Source of the DNA: a virus
DNA length: 22,963 bases
Virus record (IMG/VR): IMGVR_UViG_3300017951_000145
Location: 1-22,963 of that record
Direction: 5' to 3' (one strand)
Numbering within the stretch: position 1 is the first letter of the stretch; every line of letters starts with the position of its first letter. Under the pieces are notes generated by a model that made no database searches, had not been told where the DNA came from, and was given only the letters and a program-made list of their open reading frames with translations. Made by a program: the position numbers and the translations under genes. Of the stretch, positions 6,184-13,493 are shown one piece after another.

Positions 6184-6798
6184 ATGGCAAACTTCTCTGC
6201 TGCCTTCGGGTACGATCTGTATTTGATCCCCCTTTAGGCAGAATCCGTTGACACTTCGTTCACTGGCGTTACTGGTGGCGTTGGTGCTGGTGTTAGCAAC
6301 TTCATCGACACCACCAACGTTATCGCTCAAAACGAAAAGATCTCCTACGCTGCTGGTGTGTTCTCCATTGGCGCCTCTCCCGTCGCTGAGCCCACTGACG
6401 GCACCATGCAACCCGTGCGTCTGTATGGCCTGACCAGTGCTTCCCTCGAGACCGACACTGGTTCTGAGGACATCTATACCTACGACGACGAGACCAAGGG
6501 CTTCAACCAGGCCGTGGCAACTACCAAGTCCTGGACCATGTCCCTGGCTGGTATCGCCGACTTCAAGGACGCTGGTTATCAGATCCTGCGCCTCACCGAG
6601 CAGAACACCGTGGCTGACGCCCTGCGTGTGAAGATCGCTCGTGTGGGCCCCACTGGCACCGTCGAGACTGTGTACGGCTACGGCACCCTGATGGGCTACA
6701 CCGAGTCCAACGAAGTGTCTTCCATCGTGTCCTGGGAGTGCTCCCTGACTGGTTACGGCAGCTACGTCGTTGAGCTCGACGAAAACGCTGGTAATTAG
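6184..6798 (+). CDS. Major tail (tube) protein, with in-frame TAG at codon 18
   Basis: ATG 6184 opens MANFSAAFGYDLYLIPL, then TAG at 6235-6237, and the same frame continues AESVDTSFTGVTGG without another stop to TAG 6796-6798. After the first TAG there is no ATG and no suitable start before GTG 6358, which lies inside clearly protein-like sequence. Ignoring the amber gives about 204 residues, normal for a tube protein. The content fits: TSASLETDTGSEDIYTY (about 85) and MSLAGIADFKDAGYQIL (about 120). Codons are strongly biased to GGC, ACC, CTG and GTG, as in the capsid gene, indicating high expression. The amber may be a sequencing error, a real mutation, or a suppressed codon; other genes here end normally in TAG, so it is not globally reassigned. 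Confidence 0.75.
6235..6237 (+). other. In-frame amber codon near the start of the tail tube gene
   Basis: The codons are CCC CTT TAG GCA GAA. A single C-to-T change from CAG (Gln) would create it. Neither the +1 nor the -1 frame restores the conserved downstream frame, so readthrough or an error explains it better than a frameshift. Confidence 0.7.
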
Positions 6799-7044
6799 CT
6801 GATTGGAGGCATCGCCTCCGTCGACACGTTGAACACTGGTACCGCGTTCGTCACCGACGGCGCGGGTATCGATGTTACCATCTCTGGAACTGCTACTGCT
6901 ACCGCCGATACGGACAGCAGCGGCAACCTTACCGCAATCAACATTACGTCTGCGGGCTCTGGTTATACGGTTGGAGACATTATCTCTGTTGTCGAAACCG
7001 TTGGCTCTGGATCTGGAACCTTCCGTGTTGCATCTATCGCCTGA
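6799..7044 (+). CDS. Candidate readthrough extension of the tail tube protein, 81 codons
   Basis: After TAG 6796-6798 the same frame stays open for 81 codons to TGA at 7042-7044. It encodes LIGGIASVDTLNTGTAFV, then a Gly/Thr/Ser beta-repeat domain (ATADTDSSGNLTAINITSAG, SGYTVGDIISVVE). No ATG is present; TTG 6829 is the only listed canonical-type start and lacks a well-placed ribosome site. A 6-bp stem (GGAGGC 6805-6810, GCCTCC 6814-6819) begins 6 nt after the TAG, where it could stimulate readthrough. The domain resembles one in the 13494 tail gene. Many tube proteins carry an extra C-terminal surface domain, sometimes made by recoding. The alternative is a separate small gene using GGAGG (6805-6809) and an unusual start. 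Confidence 0.55.
   Translation: MIGGIASVDTLNTGTAFVTDGAGIDVTISGTATATADTDSSGNLTAINITSAGSGYTVGDIISVVETVGSGSGTFRVASIA
6805..6819 (+). other. Stem-loop just after the tail tube stop codon
   Basis: GGAGGC-ATC-GCCTCC forms a 6-bp GC-rich stem with a 3-nt loop. It has no T tract, so it is not a terminator. Its left arm contains GGAGG, which could also be read as a Shine-Dalgarno. Confidence 0.6.
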
Positions 7045-7080
7045 AGTCCGTAACCGCGATGCTTACGGCAAAACACCCAG

Positions 7081-7102
7081 GGGCCCAGCAAGGGCCCTTT
7101 TT
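7081..7102 (+). terminator. Rho-independent terminator after the tail tube gene
   Basis: GGGCCC (7081-7086) pairs with GGGCCC (7092-7097) around AGCAA, followed by TTTTT. A7079 and G7080 can extend the stem. It ends the tail tube transcript before the tape measure gene. Confidence 0.85.
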
Positions 7103-7105
7103 CAT

Positions 7106-7113
7106 GGAAACCT
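7106..7113 (+). promoter_or_regulatory. Late-promoter-like octamer GGAAACCT
   Basis: GGAAACCT ends 22 nt before ATG 7135, only four bases after the terminator T tract. It would restart transcription for the tape measure gene. Confidence 0.5.
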
Positions 7114-7134
7114 ATACCAGCTTATTAGGAAATC

Positions 7135-10100
7135 ATGGCTCAACGGATGGGTGGCCCCGGTATTACAAACTTTGCCATCAAGATTGAGCCACAGGTAGTT
7201 GGTGCTGACAAGGCGAGTGCGCAGTTAAACAGACTTGTAGATAAAGGTGTTGCCGCTGTTGAAGCCGGGAACCTCGAGCTTGCTCAGAAATACGAGCAGG
7301 CTATCGGTCAGATTATTGGCAAGAAAGGCAAGGCTGAAATCCAAGTGGACGTAGATACTGTAGTCGACAAAGACGGTGTCAAACACCTGCAGAAAACTAG
7401 CAGGATTCACACCGAAAACATTTCCAAGCTAAGCAAGCAGAAAAGTCTTCACCACGGGTCCCTAACCTCTCTTAGAGCCCAGCTGAGAACGGCAACTCAA
7501 AACCGAGATGCAATCGCAGCCACTACGACTGTAACCGGCGTGTTCGGTCGCAAGGTTCAAGTAGCCAACGCCCACTGGGTGGAGGCCAATAATCAGGTCA
7601 AGAACCTGAGCAAAGAAATCAACCTGATTAGCCAGCATGGCAGCAACAAGGGCTTCATGAGCGGCTTTTTGTCCGTGGGTAACAAGCTCAGCCAGATCAC
7701 CATGTCGGCCATGGCTTTAGGTCAGGCCATTCAGGCTGTCAATATGATGATTGGCCCCCTTGTCAATCGTCAAAAAGAAATTCAGTCCCTGAAGCTGAGC
7801 TTTGAGCAGCTTGGTGTTTCGGTCGAAGGTCAAAACGCTATCCTGAGGGCGGCTAAAGCTGTCTCACTGACTTACGGTCAGTCATTGACAAAGATTGAGG
7901 GCGCCTTCAAGCGACTGGGCCCTGCTATTATGGCAGCCGGTGGCAGTCTGACCGATACCCAGCTTGTCATCGAGACCATTGCAGCTCGTACTACGATGCT
8001 TGGTCTTAACACTGAAAAGACTGGTCGATATATCGAAGCCTTCGCCCAGGTTATGGGTAAGGGCCGCCTACAGGGTGAAGAACTTAACCAGCAGTTCGCC
8101 GAACTTGACGGTGCATTGCGTGGCCAGCTAGCCTCTTACTTCAAAGCTAAGTATGGTATCGAGAACCTCTCCGATGCCATGCAGAACAGCGAGATTACCA
8201 GCCAGATGTTCATGGAGGCCATGATTGCGATTGGCGAGGTGGCAAGGGAAAAGGTGGCTGGCGATTTTGCGTTGCTTCAGAAGTCAATCGAATCGCTTGG
8301 CAAAAAGGGTGGCATGACCATCGCTCAGTTCCAGGCAAAAATGCAGACATTGACGGCAATTGGCCTCGAGAAGGTTGGTCAAACATTGGCTCCAATTGGT
8401 AAAGCCCTTGCCTCGGTTTACGCTGCGTTTGTGCAAATCTTTACCAAGGTTGCAACAGAGATGCCTGGCGTCCAGATGCAGTTCCAGTGGATGGCAAATT
8501 TCTTTGGCAAGACTCTTAAATTTGCCCTAAACGGAATCTTGCTTCTGTTTGGTGTCATTATGCAGGTCGTCAACCAATCAGTGCTTTATCTCAGGGATTT
8601 TATTGACGAGGTCATGAAGCTACCTGTTATCGGCGACATTTTTAGAGCAATTAGCGATAAGGCTAAAAAGCTAGAGGAAGACCTCGATTACGCCATTGAT
8701 GGTTTTTCGATGTTAAGCGAGGAAACAACTGGCTCGATGAATGCCCTTCAAAATTTTGAGAACAAAGCAAAAGACCTTGACACGCGGCTGGCCGAGGGCA
8801 AGATCACGCAGGATCAGTACAACGAAGCAATTAGCGCCCTCGATACCAAGAAAGCTCAAGCAGAGCTGAGAGGGTTGGAGGCTCAAGCCGAATCCACGAC
8901 GGCCAAGCTGCGGGCCTATGTGGAGGCCTATGAGGCTGCATCTGAGAAGAAAATTGCTGGCTGGGAAGATGATATTAAGGCCATTGAAGAGGTCAGCAAG
9001 GCCGACAAGAAGTCCGTTGATGGCCAAGTTGAGGGCATTAAACGAGCTGCCGAGGCCCGCAAGCGGGGATATGAAGATTCAAAAGCAGCTGCCAAGGCGT
9101 ACCACGACGGGATTCAAGCAGCGTTAGACAAAGAAGCCGATAGCGTCAAAAGAAACAAAGAGCTGTTAAGGCGTTATTTTGAAGACTCAAAGACCTCCGT
9201 CAAGGAGTACTACGATGAGCTGAGAAGGAACTCGGACGAAGCCCATGCTCAGGCGATGTCAAACTATGAAGCGGAAATTAAAGCGATAAACAGGAAAAGA
9301 GATGCTGAGCTGCAGGCCTTGGAAAATGGCCCTGAAAAGCGAAAACTTACTCGGATGGAAATCCGGCAGCTTCGCAGGAAGGCTGCTAAAACGACCGACC
9401 CATACGAGAGACAAAAGATTAGAGCTCAGATTGAGCAAATAGAAAACGAGGAAAAGGCGCACAGGCTAAAAATCGAACACGCAAAGGAACTTGCGGAGGT
9501 AGAGAAGCAAAAAGCGGAAGCAGACAAAAAGCGTGCAGAAGAAAAGAAAAAGATTGATGAAGAAGAAAGGGAAAGACTTAAGAAGCTGCAAGAAGAACAG
9601 CAACAAGCTTTCCGTGACATTGCGGATGCTCTGTATCAGATTGCACAAGAGAAGCGGCAATCCCAGGAACAAGAAAAGCAAGCTCTTAAGGAAATCGACG
9701 ACGCAAAACGCAAAGACGAACGCGATACCAAGGACGGAATTCAAAGCATTCAGGACGCGCACGATAAGCGTGAGCAAAGCCGCAAAGATCAAATTGATAG
9801 GATTAAAGAAAAAATTGACGAGGAAAAAGACAAGCTTAAAGAAATTACCGATGCAATCGAAGCCAACGAGCGCGCTATGGGTGAGTTCGGCGATGCTGTT
9901 GAAGATGTAACCCTGGAAGAACTCCAGAGTATGCTTGAAAAGCTCCAAGCCATCGAGAGGCAGATTAAGAGAAACAAGGCTGCCATGGCCGGCAAAGGCG
10001 ACGACACACCTGAGCCTCCAAGGCAAACATTTGCTGGTGGCCCTGTGAGAGGTGGTGAGCTGCTCACTGTTAACGAAATTGGCCGAGAAGGCTTCATAAC

Positions 10101-10389
10101 AAGCAGCGGCAAGATGTCGGAAATTGCCACGAAGGCGTGGGGTACGTGGCGTGCTCCTTCTAATGGTACTGTTATCCCTGCTCATATCTGGAGTGAAATC
10201 AAGGCAGCTCAGAATATGGATCCCGCTTCTATTAACGTTGCGCCATTTAGCGGCGGTCACTCTGTTAGCTCTATTAGTCACGGAGACAGTATTATGAATA
10301 ACGTGACGGTTCAGTCGGTCAACCCAGCCAAGACTGCTAGTGACATGCTGGTATCTATGACCAAGATCCGCCGCCGCCGCCTGCGCTGA
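7135..10389 (+). CDS. Tail tape measure protein, 1084 aa
   Basis: ATG 7135 has AGGA 8 nt upstream and an octamer 22 nt upstream. Residues about 185-385 match the tape-measure N-terminal domain, with VMGKGRLQGEELNQQFAELD near 305. A hydrophobic segment (FALNGILLLFGVIMQVV, about 462) could be the membrane-active part. Residues about 540-955 are a long, highly charged coiled coil rich in K, E, D and Q. The C-terminal region (FAGGPVRGGELLTVNEIGRE, about 966; SNGTVIPAHIW, about 1012) is typical of tape measures, and the protein ends KIRRRRLR. At about 1.5 angstrom per residue the tail would be roughly 160 nm. It sets tail length and helps DNA delivery. I see no lysozyme or peptidase domain. Confidence 0.95.
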   Translation: MAQRMGGPGITNFAIKIEPQVVGADKASAQLNRLVDKGVAAVEAGNLELAQKYEQAIGQIIGKKGKAEIQVDVDTVVDKDGVKHLQKTSRIHTENISKLSKQKSLHHGSLTSLRAQLRTATQNRDAIAATTTVTGVFGRKVQVANAHWVEANNQVKNLSKEINLISQHGSNKGFMSGFLSVGNKLSQITMSAMALGQAIQAVNMMIGPLVNRQKEIQSLKLSFEQLGVSVEGQNAILRAAKAVSLTYGQSLTKIEGAFKRLGPAIMAAGGSLTDTQLVIETIAARTTMLGLNTEKTGRYIEAFAQVMGKGRLQGEELNQQFAELDGALRGQLASYFKAKYGIENLSDAMQNSEITSQMFMEAMIAIGEVAREKVAGDFALLQKSIESLGKKGGMTIAQFQAKMQTLTAIGLEKVGQTLAPIGKALASVYAAFVQIFTKVATEMPGVQMQFQWMANFFGKTLKFALNGILLLFGVIMQVVNQSVLYLRDFIDEVMKLPVIGDIFRAISDKAKKLEEDLDYAIDGFSMLSEETTGSMNALQNFENKAKDLDTRLAEGKITQDQYNEAISALDTKKAQAELRGLEAQAESTTAKLRAYVEAYEAASEKKIAGWEDDIKAIEEVSKADKKSVDGQVEGIKRAAEARKRGYEDSKAAAKAYHDGIQAALDKEADSVKRNKELLRRYFEDSKTSVKEYYDELRRNSDEAHAQAMSNYEAEIKAINRKRDAELQALENGPEKRKLTRMEIRQLRRKAAKTTDPYERQKIRAQIEQIENEEKAHRLKIEHAKELAEVEKQKAEADKKRAEEKKKIDEEERERLKKLQEEQQQAFRDIADALYQIAQEKRQSQEQEKQALKEIDDAKRKDERDTKDGIQSIQDAHDKREQSRKDQIDRIKEKIDEEKDKLKEITDAIEANERAMGEFGDAVEDVTLEELQSMLEKLQAIERQIKRNKAAMAGKGDDTPEPPRQTFAGGPVRGGELLTVNEIGREGFITSSGKMSEIATKAWGTWRAPSNGTVIPAHIWSEIKAAQNMDPASINVAPFSGGHSVSSISHGDSIMNNVTVQSVNPAKTASDMLVSMTKIRRRRLR

Positions 10390-10391
10390 TA

Positions 10392-10399
10392 GGCATACT
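10392..10399 (+). promoter_or_regulatory. Late-promoter-like octamer GGCATACT
   Basis: GGCATACT ends 21 nt before ATG 10420. It starts three bases after the tape measure stop. Confidence 0.5.
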
Positions 10400-10419
10400 G
10401 GAGTACTTGAAAGGTCCGC

Positions 10420-10758
10420 ATGTTTCTCTTCGGTACTCCAAAAGACATGGCAAGGCTGTACGTGGAGCAGGCCGTTTCGTCGGGTGGCGGAGGTCTCGAG
10501 GACCTGCACTACGAAGACATGGAGCTGCAGGAGCTACAGGATCTGTTGGTCTACCTCCGCATTGCCTACTACAGGGCCTCCAGAGACACCGAAGACGAGG
10601 CGGTGGTGTCAGTCATCACAGAATGGCACGACGAGATCTTCCTGTACCTCCTGGAGGTTGTGGAGGACTTCAGGACGCTTGTCTGCAGCCGCATTCACAA
10701 GCCGATCGGTGACTGGAACAAATATCATAAGCTCGCAGGCTGCACTTCGGCAAACTAG
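10420..10758 (+). CDS. Small acidic tail-module protein, 112 aa, unknown
   Basis: The protein starts MFLFGTPKDMARLYVEQAVS and is mostly helical and acidic (LEDLHYEDMELQELQDLLVY near residue 27, EVVEDFRTLV near 85). It has no membrane segment and no recognised motif. It follows the tape measure by 30 nt and precedes the distal tail genes. A tape-measure-associated or distal tail assembly role is possible from position only. Its stop TAG (10756-10758) lies partly inside the octamer of the next gene. Two other frames are open across this stretch; octamer spacing and protein character support this one. Confidence 0.7.
   Translation: MFLFGTPKDMARLYVEQAVSSGGGGLEDLHYEDMELQELQDLLVYLRIAYYRASRDTEDEAVVSVITEWHDEIFLYLLEVVEDFRTLVCSRIHKPIGDWNKYHKLAGCTSAN
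10749..10756 (+). promoter_or_regulatory. Late-promoter-like octamer GGCAAACT
   Basis: GGCAAACT ends 23 nt before ATG 10779 and overlaps the last codons and stop of the 112-aa gene. Confidence 0.45.
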
Positions 10759-10778
10759 CTGCAGTTAGGTGACCCGAA

Positions 10779-11180
10779 ATGGCCAGCATAGGAGTGTCTT
10801 TTACGCCCCAGGCAGGGTCTCCAGTTTACAGTTTTGTGTTCAGGAACTTCGGTGACAACAACATGCCGAGGACCTATTCTGACGTAGCTACTTTTAATCA
10901 GTCAGCCAACGGTACCACGATCCTCGGCGGCCCTGCATTTACGCAGAAGCGGGTATGGGCTATTAACTCGATGATTTTGACAGCTGAGGCAGAGAACTTT
11001 GACGCCATGTACCAGGCATGGGACGCTGACCGCGCCTCTGGCTATCCAGTTGCTTGTGGTGTCGTGGATGACACCTTTGGCCCGACCGTCAACGCTAGCG
11101 CAGTGTTTTCTACGGCTCCAACATACATGCGAGCAGGTCCGCAGTACACCGTGGTCGCTTTTGGCTTGACGGAGGTTTGA
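10779..11180 (+). CDS. Putative distal tail protein, 133 aa
   Basis: The protein starts MASIGVSFTPQAGSPVYSFV and is beta-rich with a central FTQKRVWAINSMILTAEAENF (about 52) and YQAWDADRASGYPVACGVVDD (about 77). The short length, lack of charge clusters and position between the tape measure and the hub fit a distal tail or tail-tip ring protein, but this is positional inference. The stop TGA (11178-11180) lies 3 nt before the ATG of the hub gene, whose GGAGGT ribosome site is inside the end of this gene, so the two are coupled. Confidence 0.7.
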   Translation: MASIGVSFTPQAGSPVYSFVFRNFGDNNMPRTYSDVATFNQSANGTTILGGPAFTQKRVWAINSMILTAEAENFDAMYQAWDADRASGYPVACGVVDDTFGPTVNASAVFSTAPTYMRAGPQYTVVAFGLTEV

Positions 11181-11183
11181 TTA

Positions 11184-13463
11184 ATGTCTTATATCGTAAA
11201 CCAGGCTCGCGTCCATTCCCTCACCGTTGGCGGAGTTGACTATACCAGCGCCTTGGTCAGTTGGAATGCCTCCGATTCTTCTGCCAACAAGAATGGCTTC
11301 ATCACCACGTCTGGGACACTGGTCCTCGGCTCCTATCCTGGTGGGCCCGACGTAGAGGACTACGACCGCAACGATTTTAAGCGCGGTGTTCCTGTCATCT
11401 TGACAATGCAGACACCAGCTGCTGTAACTTATCGCCACCCTCGTGGACTGCTGTATGTTATCTCGACGTCCTACAACGTTGAAGCAGAAGAGTTAAACGT
11501 TGAGATCGGCTGCCGCCTGGCAATGGCCGCAATCATGGATGATCCGAGTACGACGCTTAACCTGTCTCCTATCCACCTTGACCCAGCGCGACAGCAGCTT
11601 AGCAACATTAGCGCGGCTTTCGCTACGACCGGGCAATACCTGTATCAGGATAATAACGGCAACTTTGTTTCTGGCAAGTTTTTCAACGGAGATTCCGAGG
11701 CTGGTACCGCAACTGGGCAGTGGACTTCAGTCCTTGGCGTAACTGCCCTTTCTGCTGCACCACTGGCAGGAGCTGGTGCCATTCCTGACTCAATTAAACT
11801 GACATACTCCGTACCCGAGGGGTCGATTGCCGATGACCAAAAGGGGCGGATCGATACTGAAGAGACCTTTTCCTATTACTGGGTTGATTACCCTGCCTCT
11901 TTGAGCGTTCGGACTGGCGATGGCGATCTTAACAATGCTGGCGGCCTAAACCCTGGAGAAAAACCAGATGGAACCAAGAAGGATCCATGTGGCAACAAGG
12001 AGCCAACGCCAGAGGACAACGGCCAGGGGTCTTGTCAGGAGGGGTACAGCGTCGAATCTCGTCCTTATATCCTGCCCGCTAATCGGCACGAGCTGAGTAA
12101 AACTTACTACAGAGGACCAGCTGGTCAGCAAGACTTCACCGAATCGTGGACTTGGGGCCCTATCGTAGAAGCTAATAGCCAGTATTTTGCTGATGACTAC
12201 GCATACTGTGTCGGACAATGGGCAACCGACTGTCAGCCAGGCGGTGGATGCAGTACGCCTGGGATGCTTGAGAGGCTGCTGGGAAAAACGACGACTAGGA
12301 ACCACTTCGGATCCGCCAATGAGATTGTAAAACAGGTTCAAACGTCTTGGGTTAACATGCTGTCGATGGCCAAGCCTCAAGACTGGAGGTCTGGTCTTAG
12401 CCCTCAGGGTGTTCCAGAAGGCTTCAGGCGCCCAAGTCAGTACACCATGATTCGGTCTCAGGTAAAGATTACGAAGTATTATAGGGAGGGCAATGCTAAT
12501 GTGCAGTACACAAAAACTTACACCAGTGTCGGCAATAACGGATCTGGTATCTCTGTCGGTGAGACTGCGCTTGACGCTTACAACGGTGTTGTAACATCGG
12601 AACTAAGGCGCTCAACCTCGACCGCTACCCTTGACGTCGCTCCAGATATCGTGAACTCGGCTACGACGAGCACTGTAGAGCAGACCACCGAGCTGCCTCT
12701 GTTTACTGGCCGCTACACCTTGCCACCAGCTGAGGCTGGTCCTTATATCATGGAGGAGTCAGTCCCAATGCCTCTTCTGTTTGACACAGAGCAGGAGATC
12801 CAGGCCGCGATTGATGACTACTCGAACTACCTGATCCGCTTTACCAAGGGCGACGCTTTTGGCCTCCAGATTGGCGAGGGGCTCCGTGAGGACGTGGCTC
12901 AGAATTGGTTCCCTGGAATGCCGTTCCGCTACTACGATCCCAAGAAGGGTAAAGTGCTTGCGTTGCGCATGGACGCCACCTCCTGGGGTGTCACGAAGGA
13001 CGAAAGCGCATTTGTTACCAATGGTATCTGGTGCGGCGTGTCAAACGGTACCGTAACGCTCCCTCAGAACGTTGTAGGAGCCTCTACGGTGACCGATGGG
13101 GGCAGTACTGACCCGCTGACCACTGCGCCCAACGGACCTACCGCTTCAGCCCCTCCTGTGGTCGTTCCTCCTGTTGTTGACAACGAGACAAATGTTGACA
13201 ATGGAACCTTCGCTTGGGTCATCAAGGTCGACATGATACTCAAGGCCACCGTGGAGGCGCGTAACGACATCGGCGTTCAGCCGCCACCAATGGATCCTGA
13301 GGTCGTGGAGCACTTTCAAGCTATGGTCGCCTACTGTCAGGGCATGGTCGTACAAGCTGGTGGCCTGCTTTCTGCAGACGGTACTGGCGGAGTTCCGATC
13401 GAAAACGGAAATACGCTTATTACAACTGGGGCAACTGTAGTGACGGCAGATCTCTTCGTGTAG
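11184..13463 (+). CDS. Putative tail hub / baseplate protein, 759 aa
   Basis: ATG 11184 has GGAGGT 8-9 nt upstream. The first about 115 residues look like the hub domain found at siphophage and myophage tail tips: SLTVGGVDYTSALVSWNASD (about 12), then a strand with NDFKRGVPVILTM (about 62) and the following segment GLLYVISTSYNVEAEEL (about 87). A low-complexity Gly/Pro/Asp loop with cysteines lies near residues 250-285 (GGLNPGEKPDGTKKDP). The C-terminal third has a Pro/Thr/Val-rich linker (VVVPPVVDNETNVDN, about 660). The protein would form the tip that the fibres attach to. I see no peptidase or lysozyme motif. Stop is TAG. Confidence 0.75.
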   Translation: MSYIVNQARVHSLTVGGVDYTSALVSWNASDSSANKNGFITTSGTLVLGSYPGGPDVEDYDRNDFKRGVPVILTMQTPAAVTYRHPRGLLYVISTSYNVEAEELNVEIGCRLAMAAIMDDPSTTLNLSPIHLDPARQQLSNISAAFATTGQYLYQDNNGNFVSGKFFNGDSEAGTATGQWTSVLGVTALSAAPLAGAGAIPDSIKLTYSVPEGSIADDQKGRIDTEETFSYYWVDYPASLSVRTGDGDLNNAGGLNPGEKPDGTKKDPCGNKEPTPEDNGQGSCQEGYSVESRPYILPANRHELSKTYYRGPAGQQDFTESWTWGPIVEANSQYFADDYAYCVGQWATDCQPGGGCSTPGMLERLLGKTTTRNHFGSANEIVKQVQTSWVNMLSMAKPQDWRSGLSPQGVPEGFRRPSQYTMIRSQVKITKYYREGNANVQYTKTYTSVGNNGSGISVGETALDAYNGVVTSELRRSTSTATLDVAPDIVNSATTSTVEQTTELPLFTGRYTLPPAEAGPYIMEESVPMPLLFDTEQEIQAAIDDYSNYLIRFTKGDAFGLQIGEGLREDVAQNWFPGMPFRYYDPKKGKVLALRMDATSWGVTKDESAFVTNGIWCGVSNGTVTLPQNVVGASTVTDGGSTDPLTTAPNGPTASAPPVVVPPVVDNETNVDNGTFAWVIKVDMILKATVEARNDIGVQPPPMDPEVVEHFQAMVAYCQGMVVQAGGLLSADGTGGVPIENGNTLITTGATVVTADLFV

Positions 13464-13470
13464 GTATCCT
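13463..13470 (+). promoter_or_regulatory. Late-promoter-like octamer GGTATCCT
   Basis: GGTATCCT ends 24 nt before ATG 13494 and starts on the last base of the hub stop codon. TAGGTATCCTA (13461-13471) is a near-palindrome, TAGG-N3-CCTA. Confidence 0.5.
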
Positions 13471-13493
13471 ACACCGAATGAGATGTCCTTCAG

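Noticed and set aside
6248-6433. Plus-strand frame starting at TTG 6248 as the way to bypass the amber codon
   Set aside because: A +1 shift at CTTTAGG enters this frame, but it yields Leu/Val/Pro-rich nonsense and does not rejoin the tube frame.
6805-6819. Stem after the tube stop as a transcription terminator
   Set aside because: No T tract follows, and a much better terminator lies at 7081 after the open extension.
6184-7044. TAG reassigned to glutamine throughout the phage
   Set aside because: At least seven genes in the window end in TAG at sensible positions, with further stops soon after, so a global code change does not fit.
9466-10509. Minus-strand open frame of 347 codons
   Set aside because: It is antisense to the Lys/Glu-rich coiled coil of the tape measure; such codons give long Leu/Phe/Ser-rich antisense frames by composition.
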